In this document: in pieces, positions 16,217 to 24,550 of the stretch
How the letters are laid out: each line of letters opens with the position of its first letter
Numbering within the stretch: position 1 is the stretch's first letter
Assembly: GCA_902809825.1 (NCBI GenBank)
Contig: LR778114.1
Location: 682,001 to 746,000 of the forward strand
DNA: 64,000 nt
From: Candidatus Hydrogenisulfobacillus filiaventi
Lineage (GTDB): Bacteria > Bacillota > Sulfobacillia > Sulfobacillales > R501
Reading direction: 5' to 3'
The notes under the pieces: generated by a model
Database searches by the model: none
What the model was told of the DNA's origin: nothing
Seen by the model: the letters and a program-made list of their open reading frames with translations, nothing else
Position numbers and translations under genes: made by a program

Positions 16217-16978
16217 CTACCGGCTCGCGGAACGGAGGCCCCGCCACCCCGGCCGGTAGGCGGCGGCCGCCAGGATGGTGGCGCCTTCCAGGATCCAGAG
16301 CCCCGCGGCCGGGACCGGCACCCCCAGCAGGCCGGCCGCCACCGCCAGCAGCACCAGACTGCCGCCGGCCGCCAGGATGCGGCGGCGGGTCAGGTCGCCC
16401 GGCCCTGGGCGCCGCCATTGCATGAGGCTGGCAAGCAGGGTGGCGGCAAAGCCGGCGGCCACCGAGACCGCCACCATCAGCAATAACAGGGGATGGACCG
16501 TCAGCTGCAGGTGGCCGAGGCGGTGCGTCTCCAGGCCGTAGAGCAGCATGAGGGTCACCAGGGCCGCCATGAGCTGGGCGGGGGCATACAGGCGCCGCAG
16601 GCGGGCGGGGATCCGGGCAGGCCAGAGGTTGAGGGCGGTGCCGGCCAGGATGAGGGCGGTCAAGAGGCTCTGGTACGGCAGCTGCAGGGCCCGCAGAGGG
16701 CCCACCAGCAGGGCTACGGCCCAGGCCGGCGGCAGCACCAGCAGATAGACGCGGGCCAGCAGCCAGCCCTGCCGCCACCAGGGACCGGCGGCCGCCGGCA
16801 GCAGGGAGGCGGTGGTGACCACCCCGGCCCCGCTGAAGGCCAGCATGCCGACCAGCACCGCCATCGACCAGTGGTTGAGCCGGCCGGACAGGACCATGGA
16901 CAGGAAGTAGCCGTCAATCAGCGGCAGCAGCAGCAACCGCAGCAGGTCCGCCGGGGTCTTGCGGGTGGCGGCAGCCAA
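16217..16978 (-). CDS. Polytopic membrane protein of unknown function
   Basis: A 253-residue protein with about seven or eight hydrophobic segments separated by short Arg-rich loops. The start is TTG at 16978, supported by AAGGAGGAAAGG at ideal spacing. No catalytic motif, transporter signature or Cys cluster is visible; the C-terminal tail is Arg-rich and cytoplasmic by the positive-inside rule. It lies upstream of the proC T-box on the same strand, but the leader terminator separates the units. I do not recognise the family. Confidence 0.75.
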   Translation of the reverse strand: MAAATRKTPADLLRLLLLPLIDGYFLSMVLSGRLNHWSMAVLVGMLAFSGAGVVTTASLLPAAAGPWWRQGWLLARVYLLVLPPAWAVALLVGPLRALQLPYQSLLTALILAGTALNLWPARIPARLRRLYAPAQLMAALVTLMLLYGLETHRLGHLQLTVHPLLLLMVAVSVAAGFAATLLASLMQWRRPGPGDLTRRRILAAGGSLVLLAVAAGLLGVPVPAAGLWILEGATILAAAAYRPGWRGLRSASR

Positions 16979-17060
16979 CGGGCCTTTCCTCCTTCCGCCG
17001 GTTTCCTACCAGTATTGTAGGGCCCGTCCCGGGCGGGGGACAACCGCCGCCCGGCCCGGT

Positions 17061-17459
17061 TTACGTCCCCACCACCTGGACCCAGACCGACCGGCGCCGG
17101 GGGCCGTCGAACTCGCAAAAGAAGATGCCCTGCCATTGGCCCAACCGTACGCTACCCCCGCTGACCACCAGGGTGACGGAAGGCCCCACCAGGCTGGTCA
17201 GGATGTGGCTGTCCGAATTCCCCTCGGCGTGCCGGAAGTCGGGATGGCGGTGGGGAACGGCCCCGGCCAGGAAGTGCAGAAGGTCCCGCTGCACGTCCGG
17301 ATCCCAGTTTTCGTTGACGGTCACCGCCCCGGTGGTATGGGGGGAATAGACCACCAACAGCCCCTCCCGGATCCCGGCCCGTTCTACCACTGCCCGCACC
17401 GGTCCGGTGATGTCCACCATTTCCTGGCGCTGCCGGGTTTCGATGCGGATCTCCTCCAT
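17061..17459 (-). CDS. YjbQ (UPF0047) family protein
   Basis: A 132-residue single-domain protein with the conserved core VYSPHTTGAVTVNENWDPDV and C-terminal GQWQGIFFCEFDGPRRR, matching the YjbQ/UPF0047 family, some members of which have weak thiamin phosphate synthase activity. The family usually spans 130-140 residues. AAGGAGGG abuts a first ATG at 17468; the second ATG at 17459 has proper ten-base spacing, so I prefer it. The true substrate is unknown. Confidence 0.88.
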   Translation of the reverse strand: MEEIRIETRQRQEMVDITGPVRAVVERAGIREGLLVVYSPHTTGAVTVNENWDPDVQRDLLHFLAGAVPHRHPDFRHAEGNSDSHILTSLVGPSVTLVVSGGSVRLGQWQGIFFCEFDGPRRRSVWVQVVGT

Positions 17460-17610
17460 CAGGGTCATCCCTCCTTGGCGTCGGGTGCCGGCTGCGGACG
17501 GCCGGCGGATCGCACCCCCGGACGGCCGGTCCCGCCTGACTTCCACCCTACCGCCCACGGGGCGGGAAAGCCAGTGCCCGGGTCCCGGCCTGGACGGGCA
17601 GGGATGAATC

Positions 17611-17619
17611 TGCTAGATT
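17611..17619 (+). promoter_or_regulatory. Extended -10 before metX
   Basis: TGCTAGATT (TGn plus TAGATT) ends 11 bases before the metX ATG, so a transcript would begin only about five bases upstream of the start codon. This is compatible with a leaderless message. Confidence 0.35.
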
Positions 17620-17630
17620 AGCGCATAACC

Positions 17631-18761
17631 ATGGCAGTACACAGCGGATGGCCGGCCAGCCTGCGCCTCATGGGTTGGCACCGGCATGAGGGGTTTCCGT
17701 ACCGGGACAGCCGGTTCCTCACCTGGGACGAACCGCTGACCCTCGACAACGGCGCCGAGCTGCCCGGCATCACCCTCTGCTACGAGGAGTGGGGCGACCG
17801 GGAGCACGGGGAGCCGGTGCTGGTGTTCCACGCCCTCACCGGGGACAGCCACGTGGCCCGCCATGCGCCTGACGACCGCCCGGGCTGGTGGGAGGGCATC
17901 CTGGGGCCGGGGGAGACGTACGCCTTCGACCCGGCTCGCCACTATGTCCTGGCCGCCAACACGTTGGGCGGCGTGATGGGGTCCACCGGCCCGGCCAGCC
18001 TCGACCCGGCCGGCCGGCCCTGGGGATCCCGCTTCCCGCGCTTGAGCCTGTTTGACATGGTGCGGGCCGAGGCTCGCCTGCTGGATGCGCTGGGCGTCCG
18101 GCAGCCGCTCACGGTGGTGGGGGCGTCCATGGGAGGCATGAAGGCCCTGGCCTTCGCCGCCTTGTATCCCGAACGCACGCGCCGTGTGGTGGCCATCGGG
18201 GCCCCGGTGCGCCACTCGCCCTGGGCCATCGCCTATCATACCGTCGGCCGGCAGGCGGTGGAGACCGATCCCGATTTTGCCGGCGGCGACTATTACGACC
18301 GCCCGGCGGGTCCCGAACGTGGGCTGGCCCTGGCCCGCATGGCCGACATGATCTCCTACCGCTCCCCGGCCGCCTTCCAGGCCCGCTTCGGCCGGCGCCT
18401 GCAGCCCGACCGCCCCGGTCTCTATCAGGTGAGTTCCTACCTGCTTTATCAGGGCGGGAAGCTGGTACGGCGGTTTGACGCCAACTCCTACCTGGTGCTC
18501 ACCCGCGCCATGGATGACTTCGACCTGGCCGAGCACGGCGTCCGCTGGACGCGGCCCTTGCCGGTGCTGATGGTTGGCATTTCCAGTGACATGCTGTATC
18601 CGCCCGCCGAGATTGAGGAGGCCGCCCACTGGCTGACCCGTCAGGGCTGCCGGGCCGAGTTCACCGTGCTCCAGGGCATCTGGGGGCACGACACCTTCCT
18701 GGTGGATGTGCCCAGAACTGTGGAAATCCTCCGCGCATTTCTCGAGGACCGCCCCGCATAA
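17631..18761 (+). CDS. metX: Homoserine O-acetyltransferase
   Basis: A 376-residue alpha/beta-hydrolase of the MetX family. The nucleophile is Ser166 in VVGASMGGMKAL; the catalytic Asp and His lie in GISSDMLYPP (about 316) and GIWGHDTFL (about 357). ALTGDSH and DMVRAEARLLDALG are also typical. It activates homoserine for methionine synthesis, matching the PLP enzyme at 21.7 kb. Some MetX-like proteins use succinyl-CoA, which cannot be settled here. No ribosome site precedes the ATG at 17631. Confidence 0.92.
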   Translation: MAVHSGWPASLRLMGWHRHEGFPYRDSRFLTWDEPLTLDNGAELPGITLCYEEWGDREHGEPVLVFHALTGDSHVARHAPDDRPGWWEGILGPGETYAFDPARHYVLAANTLGGVMGSTGPASLDPAGRPWGSRFPRLSLFDMVRAEARLLDALGVRQPLTVVGASMGGMKALAFAALYPERTRRVVAIGAPVRHSPWAIAYHTVGRQAVETDPDFAGGDYYDRPAGPERGLALARMADMISYRSPAAFQARFGRRLQPDRPGLYQVSSYLLYQGGKLVRRFDANSYLVLTRAMDDFDLAEHGVRWTRPLPVLMVGISSDMLYPPAEIEEAAHWLTRQGCRAEFTVLQGIWGHDTFLVDVPRTVEILRAFLEDRPA

Positions 18762-18877
18762 GGTTCCGGATCCCCGGCACCCCTGCCGACCGCCACCCAT
18801 ACCGTGGTTATTGCCTTCGGCTAAGACAGTCTGCCGGGGCTAAGAATCCTTATCAACGGGCAAGGGCGGCGAGACGG

Positions 18878-20203
18878 ATGTCGGAGGGGCTGTTGGGACC
18901 GGATCGGGAGGAAACGGCCAGGGCCGGGGACCGGCTGCAGGTGTGGCGGGCCCGGCAGGGAGGCCGGCGGTGGCTGGCCTGGTGGCTGCTGGTGGGGCCG
19001 GGGGTGCTGGTGATGCTGGGCGAGAACGACGCGCCCAGCATGCTGTCCTACGCCGCCTCCGGCGCCACCTACGGCATCGGGTTCTTTCTGCCCTTTGTGC
19101 TCCTGACCTTCGCCATGGCCTACGTGGCCCAGGAGATGACGGTGCGGCTGGGGGCGGTGACCAAGTCCGGCCATGCCGAGCTCATCTACCGCCGCTTCGG
19201 GCGTTTCTGGGGGCGGTTTGCCATGGCCGACCTCCTATTCACCAATTTCCTGACCTTGATCACCGAATTCGTGGGGATTGTGGCCGGGGCGGGATACTTC
19301 GGCGTCCCGGCACCGGCGGCGGTAGCCCTAGGGTGGGCGGTGGTGGGGGTGGCCCTCTTCACCCGGCGCTACGCCCGCTGGGAGCGCATCACCATGGCCC
19401 TGGCCGCCTGCAATTTCCTTTTCGTGCCGGTGGCGCTCCTGACCCGCCCGCGCTGGGGCCAAGTGGCGCATGCCCTGCTGTTCTGGTCGCCCCTGCCGCG
19501 TCCCTGGAACGGGCAGACCATCATCCTGCTGATGGCCGACATCGGTGCCACCGTCACCCCCTGGATGCTCTTCTTCCAGCAGGGGGCGGTGACCGACAAG
19601 GGCCTGGCCGTGACCGACGTGCGCGAAGGGCGGGGGGACACGGCCCTGGGGGCACTGCTGGCGGCGTTGGCGGCCATGGCCACCATCGTGGCCACCGCCC
19701 CCCTTGCAGCCCGCGGCATGAATGCCGGCCAGTTCGGGGCAGCCCAGTTCGCGCAGGCGCTGGTGCCGGTAATAGGCCGGACGGGTGGGGCCCTGTTCGC
19801 GCTGGGGGTGATGGAGGCGGGCCTGGTGGCGGCGGCCACCATCTCCACCTCCTCCGCCTACGCCTTCGGGGAGGTCACGGGGCGGGCCCACAGCCTCAAC
19901 CGGCCCTGGGCGCAAGCCCGGGGCTTCTACCTGGTGCTGTGGGGGGTGGCGGTCCTGGCGGGCCTGCTGGTATTGCTGCCGGGCTTCCCCCTGGAGCGGG
20001 TGGTGCTGATGGTGAATGTGCTGGCAGTCCTGACCATGCCGCCGGCCATCGGCTTCCTGCTGCTGCTGGTGAACGATGCCGAACTGATGGGGCAATGGAA
20101 GAACGGCCTGTGGGCCAATGTGCTCGGGATCGGGGTGGGGGCCTTCATCTCCCTGGCCGGGGTGGTGTACGCCGGCTCGGTGGTGTGGAGCCTGCTGCGG
20201 TGA
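18878..20203 (+). CDS. NRAMP-like divalent metal transporter with non-canonical site motifs
   Basis: A 441-residue membrane protein of about 11 transmembrane helices with overall NRAMP-like architecture (GPGVLVMLGENDAPS in helix 1, AYVAQEMTVRLG in helix 2-3). The canonical helix 1 DPGN is replaced by Asp-Ala-Pro-Ser, and the helix 6 MPH region reads GATVTPWMLFF, without Met or His. Only the helix 1 Asp of the classical metal site is kept. Import of manganese, iron or magnesium is possible but specificity is uncertain. The ribosome site is weak. A small TM protein follows 38 bases downstream. Confidence 0.8.
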   Translation: MSEGLLGPDREETARAGDRLQVWRARQGGRRWLAWWLLVGPGVLVMLGENDAPSMLSYAASGATYGIGFFLPFVLLTFAMAYVAQEMTVRLGAVTKSGHAELIYRRFGRFWGRFAMADLLFTNFLTLITEFVGIVAGAGYFGVPAPAAVALGWAVVGVALFTRRYARWERITMALAACNFLFVPVALLTRPRWGQVAHALLFWSPLPRPWNGQTIILLMADIGATVTPWMLFFQQGAVTDKGLAVTDVREGRGDTALGALLAALAAMATIVATAPLAARGMNAGQFGAAQFAQALVPVIGRTGGALFALGVMEAGLVAAATISTSSAYAFGEVTGRAHSLNRPWAQARGFYLVLWGVAVLAGLLVLLPGFPLERVVLMVNVLAVLTMPPAIGFLLLLVNDAELMGQWKNGLWANVLGIGVGAFISLAGVVYAGSVVWSLLR

Positions 20204-20241
20204 CCGGGGCGGCTGCGGATATGGGAAAGGGGGCGCCGGTG

Positions 20242-20463
20242 ATGGAAGAGCAGGTGTTCGGGGGACGGCGGTGGGGGGACCCGGAGGAAGCCGGCCGGTG
20301 GGCGGCGGCGTTGTTGGGGGAGCACCGGGCCAGCCGCGAGCGCATCGCCCGCCTGGGCCTGCGGCCGCTGGGGCCGGGTCTGCGGGCGCTCATCTGGGCC
20401 CTGCGGGTCTATGTGCTGTTGATGGTGGTGCTGACGGTGGTGAGCGTGCTGCGGGCCCCCTGA
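20242..20463 (+). CDS. Small single-pass membrane protein
   Basis: A 73-residue protein with a charged, Arg/Glu-rich N-terminal half and one C-terminal transmembrane helix (about 48-70, ALIWALRVYVLLMVVLTVV). ATG 20242 is preferred over ATG 20221 because AAAGGGGG lies upstream at good spacing. It follows the NRAMP-like gene closely and may be co-transcribed. Family not recognised. Confidence 0.6.
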   Translation: MEEQVFGGRRWGDPEEAGRWAAALLGEHRASRERIARLGLRPLGPGLRALIWALRVYVLLMVVLTVVSVLRAP

Positions 20464-20501
20464 GGTACAATGGGGGCCAGAAGCTGCAGGGGGGCGGGAG
20501 C

Positions 20502-21023
20502 GTGCTCTACCGGGACCGGGAGGGGCGGCCGTACCGGGTGCGGGCGGCCGCACCCGCCGACGCCGCCGCACTGGTGCAGATGCTGGAACGGGTGGGAGCC
20601 GAGGAGCGCTACCTGGTGGCGGACGGCGCCGGGCGCACGGCGGCGGAACAGGAACGCCTCCTGGCCGCCGCCCCGCCCGGCTATCTGGTGCTGGTGGCGG
20701 AGGTGGAGGAGGCAGGCCCGGTCGGCTTCCTCGAGATCCTGACCGGCGCCTACCGCAAGAACCGGCACACCGCCACCTTGGGCATGGCCCTGCTGCCGGA
20801 ATGGCGGGGCCGGCGGCTGGGGGACGGTCTGCTGGAGGCGGCTGAAGCCTGGGCCCGGGCCCGGGAGGTGGAGAAGATCAGCCTGGCGGTGTTTGCCAGC
20901 AACACCGCCGCCCTCCGTTTCTATGCGCGCCATGGCTATGCGGAGGAGGGCCGCCGCTTCCGCCAGTACCGCATCGACGGGCGCGAGGTGGACGAGGTGT
21001 GGCTGGCCAAGTTTCTGGCCTAG
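20502..21023 (+). CDS. GNAT family N-acetyltransferase
   Basis: A 173-residue acetyltransferase. The acetyl-CoA-binding motif is visible as LPEWRGRRLGDGLLEAAEAWAR, followed by ISLAVFASNTAALRFYARHGYAEEGR, the classic motif B. N-terminal YRVRAAAPADAAAL is typical of the fold. Substrate is unknown; RimI/PhnO-like small molecule or protein targets are equally possible. The GTG start has GGGGCGGGAG upstream. The stop overlaps the convergent gene's stop by four bases. Confidence 0.88.
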   Translation: MLYRDREGRPYRVRAAAPADAAALVQMLERVGAEERYLVADGAGRTAAEQERLLAAAPPGYLVLVAEVEEAGPVGFLEILTGAYRKNRHTATLGMALLPEWRGRRLGDGLLEAAEAWARAREVEKISLAVFASNTAALRFYARHGYAEEGRRFRQYRIDGREVDEVWLAKFLA

Positions 21024-21589
21024 GACCCCTTGGGTACGGCCTCCACCAGGGTCCAGAACAGGTCCTCCGCCTGGGGGGCACGGGTGATTTCGGCAGCGGC
21101 CGCCTCCGCCGCCCGCCGGAAGGAGTCGGCATAGAAGAAGAACACCTGCCGCCCCTCCATCCGGTCCTGCGGCCGCCCGGGGTCCGGAGCCGGCCAGAGG
21201 GCGGCGAAGCTCCAGGCGGCCAGTAGGCTGCGGGCCTCCTCCTCCCGTTCTTCCCACACTGAGGCCAGCACCTCGTCGATGATGGCCCAGGCCTGCGCAC
21301 CCCATTCCGCCGCCTCCGGCCAGCGCGTGTGCAGGGCGGCGCGGGTGGCTTCCGCATGCCGGCGGCGCAGGGCCTCCCAATCGAATTCGGCGTGCGGGGG
21401 CTCCAGGACCGGCCGGTCGGCGTAGTTACGCCGCGTCCAGCCCGCCTGCAGCAGCGCCTGCTGCTGATCCCGGTCCAGGCGTTCGGGCGGGATGGTGCCG
21501 AACAGCTGCCCCTCAGTCAGATGCAGGCGGTCCACCGCCGCGCGCAGGGCCGGGGGGACAGGGTTTTGCAGTTCGAGGGGTTCCGGCAT
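21020..21589 (-). CDS. Hypothetical protein
   Basis: A 189-residue soluble protein, acidic and rich in Ala/Glu/Trp, probably helical (LRRRHAEATRAALHTRWPEAAEWGAQAW). No catalytic motif, signal peptide or membrane segment is apparent. The ATG at 21589 has AAGGAGCC upstream. It is convergent with the GNAT gene and divergent from the PLP enzyme gene. Family not recognised. Confidence 0.65.
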   Translation of the reverse strand: MPEPLELQNPVPPALRAAVDRLHLTEGQLFGTIPPERLDRDQQQALLQAGWTRRNYADRPVLEPPHAEFDWEALRRRHAEATRAALHTRWPEAAEWGAQAWAIIDEVLASVWEEREEEARSLLAAWSFAALWPAPDPGRPQDRMEGRQVFFFYADSFRRAAEAAAAEITRAPQAEDLFWTLVEAVPKGS

Positions 21590-21692
21590 GGGGAACGGCT
21601 CCTTCCGGTAGGAATTGCAGGTTGTCGGACATAGCCTGCCCCGCGCGGGGCCGGCCCTGCCGTCATCATACTGCGGAAAAGGGGGTGCGAGG

Positions 21693-22862
21693 GTGGGTGA
21701 GCGTGAGAACCCGGGGCCGGTGACCCGTTTCGTTCATCCCGGCCCGGAAATGGACCCGGTGACGGGGGCATTGGCGGTACCGGTCTACCGGGCCGCCAGC
21801 TACCATCAGCCGGATCCGTGGGCACCAGGCCCGTACGACTATGGCCGCTCCGGCAACCCCACCCGCCAGGCGCTGGAAGAAGCCATCGCCGCCCTTGAAC
21901 ACGGGGTGGGCGGCTTTGCTTTCGCCTCCGGTATGGCGGCCATCACGGCCGCCCTGCTGCTGTTCGGGGCCGGGGACCATCTGCTGGTGACCCGGGATTG
22001 CCAGGGCGGCACCCAGCGCCTGCTGCGAGGGGTGTTTGCGCGCTGGGGCCTGCGGGTCACCTACGTGGACACCGACCGGTTGGAGGAGGTGGCCGCCGCC
22101 CGCGAGCCGGCCACGCGGGCGGTGTACGTCGAGAATTTCTCCAACCCTTTCCTGCGCGTGACCGACCTACCGGCGCTGGCGGAATGGGCGCACCGCGAGG
22201 GGCTGCTGGTCCTGGTGGACAATACCTTTATCACCCCCGCCCTGCAGCAGCCCCTCGACCTGGGGGCCGATCTGGTGCTGCACAGCGCCAGCAAGCTGAT
22301 CGGTGGCCATGCAGACGTCACCGCGGGGCTGGCGGTCACCGCCGATCCGGCGCTGGCCCGCCGCCTGTACTTCATCCAGAACGCCACCGGGGGGGTGCTG
22401 GGGCCGGATGACGCCTTTGCGGTGCTGCGGGGGCTGCGCACCCTGCCCCTGCGGATGGAGCGGGCGGCGGCCAACGCCCGCCGGCTGGCGGCCTGGCTGG
22501 CGGAGCGGCCGGAGGTGCGGGCGGTGTATTACCCCGGCCTGGCCTCCGATCCCGGTCATGCCACCGCGGCCCGCACCCTGCGGGGCTTCGGGCAGATGGT
22601 CACCATCCGCTTGGCTTCGGGGGAAGCCGTGATGGCGGCCGCCCGCGCCTTCCGCCTGGTGCGGGTGGGGGCCGGTTTCGGGGGGTTGGAGACCTCAGTC
22701 TCCCTGCCCGAGCTGCACTGCCATGCCGCTCTCACCTCCGAGGAACGGGCGGAACGGGCCATCACCCCCGACGTGTTGCGCATCTCGGTGGGGCTGGAGG
22801 ACCCGGAGGACCTGCTGGCCGATTTCGCCGCGGCACTGGAGGCAGCAGCCGGCGCATCCTAG
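21693..22862 (+). CDS. Cys/Met metabolism PLP-dependent enzyme (cystathionine synthase/lyase type)
   Basis: A 389-residue enzyme of the trans-sulfuration family. YGRSGNPTRQALEEAIAALE binds PLP phosphate from the neighbouring subunit; FASGMAAI and VDNTF are conserved, and Lys201 in LHSASKLIGGHADV is the PLP lysine. Late LGGLETSVS-like residues (GFGGLETSVSLP) fit. Length favours cystathionine gamma-synthase or beta/gamma-lyase over the longer O-acetylhomoserine sulfhydrylase. With metX nearby it probably serves methionine synthesis. GTG 21693 follows GGGGG at good spacing. Confidence 0.88.
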   Translation: MGERENPGPVTRFVHPGPEMDPVTGALAVPVYRAASYHQPDPWAPGPYDYGRSGNPTRQALEEAIAALEHGVGGFAFASGMAAITAALLLFGAGDHLLVTRDCQGGTQRLLRGVFARWGLRVTYVDTDRLEEVAAAREPATRAVYVENFSNPFLRVTDLPALAEWAHREGLLVLVDNTFITPALQQPLDLGADLVLHSASKLIGGHADVTAGLAVTADPALARRLYFIQNATGGVLGPDDAFAVLRGLRTLPLRMERAAANARRLAAWLAERPEVRAVYYPGLASDPGHATAARTLRGFGQMVTIRLASGEAVMAAARAFRLVRVGAGFGGLETSVSLPELHCHAALTSEERAERAITPDVLRISVGLEDPEDLLADFAAALEAAAGAS

Positions 22863-22943
22863 TCGGCGGCGGCCCGGACGGGCGGCCGGGCCCGGGCGGG
22901 TGCCGCAAAGGCGGCCTGGCCCGCAGGGGCCGGCCGCCGCCGT

Positions 22944-22952
22944 TGCTATAAT
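22944..22952 (+). promoter_or_regulatory. Extended -10 promoter of the CobS-like/gatD pair
   Basis: TGCTATAAT is an extended -10 with perfect TATAAT, 30 bases before the start at 22982. No -35 is evident. The same TGCTATAAT precedes tatA. Confidence 0.7.
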
Positions 22953-22981
22953 GGCCCTGACCGGCAAGGGGAGGTGGGCTG

Positions 22982-23683
22982 ATGGCGGCGACGGTCGGGC
23001 GGCGGATCCGGCAAGCGGCGGCGCAAGGCGCGACCGACCTGGCCTGGGCCGTGGCCACCCTGACCGGCTGGGTGCCGCATCCGCCCCGCCGCGCCGGACC
23101 CGGGACCCTGCTCTGGTTTCCGGTGCTGGGGGCGATGCTGGGGCTGGTGTGGGAAGGCCTGGCCCGGCGGTCCCCCTGGTCCGGGCTGGTGACGGCGGCC
23201 CTGGCCTGGGGGGTGGAGGCGCTGGCCACCCGGGGCCGCAGCTGGAGCGGCTGGGCGGCCGGTTTTGCCGGCCGGGCGCCGGGGGTGGCTGCGGCCGCCA
23301 CCAGCCTGGGGGTGGTGGCGGCGGTGGCGGCCTGGGCCGGCGCCCGCCACCTTGCCGGCATCCCCTTTGCGGCCGCCACCGGCGGCTACGGGGCGATGGC
23401 TGTGAGCCTGGAATGGCTCCCGCCGCCCGTGCCGGGGCAGGCCGCCCGCTGGCTGGGTCGCACCCGCCGGCCTTGGGCGGGCAGCGCCGCCGGCCTGCTG
23501 GCCCTGGCGCTCACCCTGGTTGCCGGCGGGGCGGGGGCGGCGGTGTGGACTTGGGTGGGGCTGGCGGCCGGGGTGGCGGGCAGCTGGGCCGCGGCCTGGC
23601 GGCGGGGCGGCCTGGACGGGTCCGCCCTGCGTACGGGGGGGCTGGTGGCCATGATGACGGTGCTGCTGGGGGCGGGCTTATGA
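22982..23683 (+). CDS. Membrane protein with distant CobS-like pattern
   Basis: A 233-residue polytopic protein, Ala/Gly/Trp-rich, with about six hydrophobic segments. The opening (WAVATLTGWVPHP... LLWFPVLGAMLGLVWEGL) and spacing resemble cobalamin-5-phosphate synthase CobS, but the Asp-rich GLHLDGLADTADG metal motif is absent (LATRGRSWSGWAAGF). Either a degenerate paralogue or an unrelated protein. It overlaps the amidotransferase gene by four bases (ATGA), so the two products likely work together. GGGGAGGTGG is a strong ribosome site. Confidence 0.6.
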   Translation: MAATVGRRIRQAAAQGATDLAWAVATLTGWVPHPPRRAGPGTLLWFPVLGAMLGLVWEGLARRSPWSGLVTAALAWGVEALATRGRSWSGWAAGFAGRAPGVAAAATSLGVVAAVAAWAGARHLAGIPFAAATGGYGAMAVSLEWLPPPVPGQAARWLGRTRRPWAGSAAGLLALALTLVAGGAGAAVWTWVGLAAGVAGSWAAAWRRGGLDGSALRTGGLVAMMTVLLGAGL

Positions 23684-24467
23684 CGGAACGGCGGCTGGTG
23701 CTGGCCCATCTCTACCCGGAACACATGAACCTCTACGGTGACCGCGGCAACGTGCTGGCCCTGGCCCGCCGGGCGCGCTGGCGGGGCATTGGTTTCACGG
23801 TGCAGGCGGTGGAGGTGGGCGACAGCTGGGACCCGGCGGCGGCCGACCTGGTGTTCATGGGTGGGGGCGAGGACCGGCAGCAGACCCGCATCGCCGCTGA
23901 CTTCCTGGCCCGGGGGGACCGGTTGGTGGCGGCCTTGGCGAACGGCCTGCCCATGCTGGCGGTGTGCGGGGGCTACCAGCTCCTGGGCCGCTACTACCGG
24001 ACCGCCGGCGGCGAGCGTCTGCCGGGACTGGGCTGGTTTTCCGCCTACACCGAGCCCGGGGCCGGCCGGGCGGTAGGGGATGTGGTGGCGGAGACGGACC
24101 TGGGGATCGATCCCCCGACCCTGGTGGGGTTCGAGAACCACGGCGGGCGGACCTTTCTCGACGGCGGCGATACCCGGCCCTTGGGGCGGGTGCTGCTGGG
24201 GCAGGGCAACAACGGCCGCGACCGCGGGAGGGGGCGGTGAAGGGGCGGGTGGTAGGCACCTACCTGCACGGCTCCCTGCTGCCCAAGAATCCGCACCTGG
24301 CCGATCTGCTGCTGCGCTGGGCCCTGGAGCGCCGCGGGCAGGACCCGGCCCTGGAGCCCCTGGATGCGGCGGAAGAATGGGCGGCCCATGCGGTCCTTGT
24401 CGGGCGGGTCCCGGGCGGCCGTTTAACCCGGGAGGCGGGCAAGAAAAGGGCCCTTGAACGCGGGTAG
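23680..24467 (+). CDS. gatD: GatD-like (CobB/CobQ-type) glutamine amidotransferase with a frame break
   Basis: The frame from ATG 23680 gives a class I amidotransferase of the GatD/CobQ type: HLYPEHMNLYGDRGNVLAL, FMGGGEDRQQ and nucleophile Cys96 in LPMLAVCGGYQLLG, then LLGQGNNGRD before a stop at 24240. The expected remainder, KGRVVGTYLHGSLLPKNPHL with the catalytic His, continues in another frame to 24467. A one-base change in the G-rich tract at 24226-24237 restores continuity. GatD normally pairs with MurT to amidate lipid II glutamate; no MurT is adjacent here. Confidence 0.75.
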
Positions 24468-24497
24468 GGTGATGGTGGCCCTCCCCTGGCCCGGGGG

Positions 24498-24506
24498 TGC
24501 TATAAT
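24498..24506 (+). promoter_or_regulatory. Extended -10 promoter of tatA
   Basis: TGCTATAAT, identical to the element before the CobS-like gene, 45 bases before the tatA ATG. No clear -35. Confidence 0.65.
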
Positions 24507-24550
24507 GGACCGCGAAGGGGCAGGCACGCGCACGAAAGGAGCCCACATCC

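Noticed and set aside
18762-18877. A possible manganese (yybP-ykoY) riboswitch before the NRAMP-like gene
   Set aside because: No conserved aptamer core could be found in this 116-base gap.
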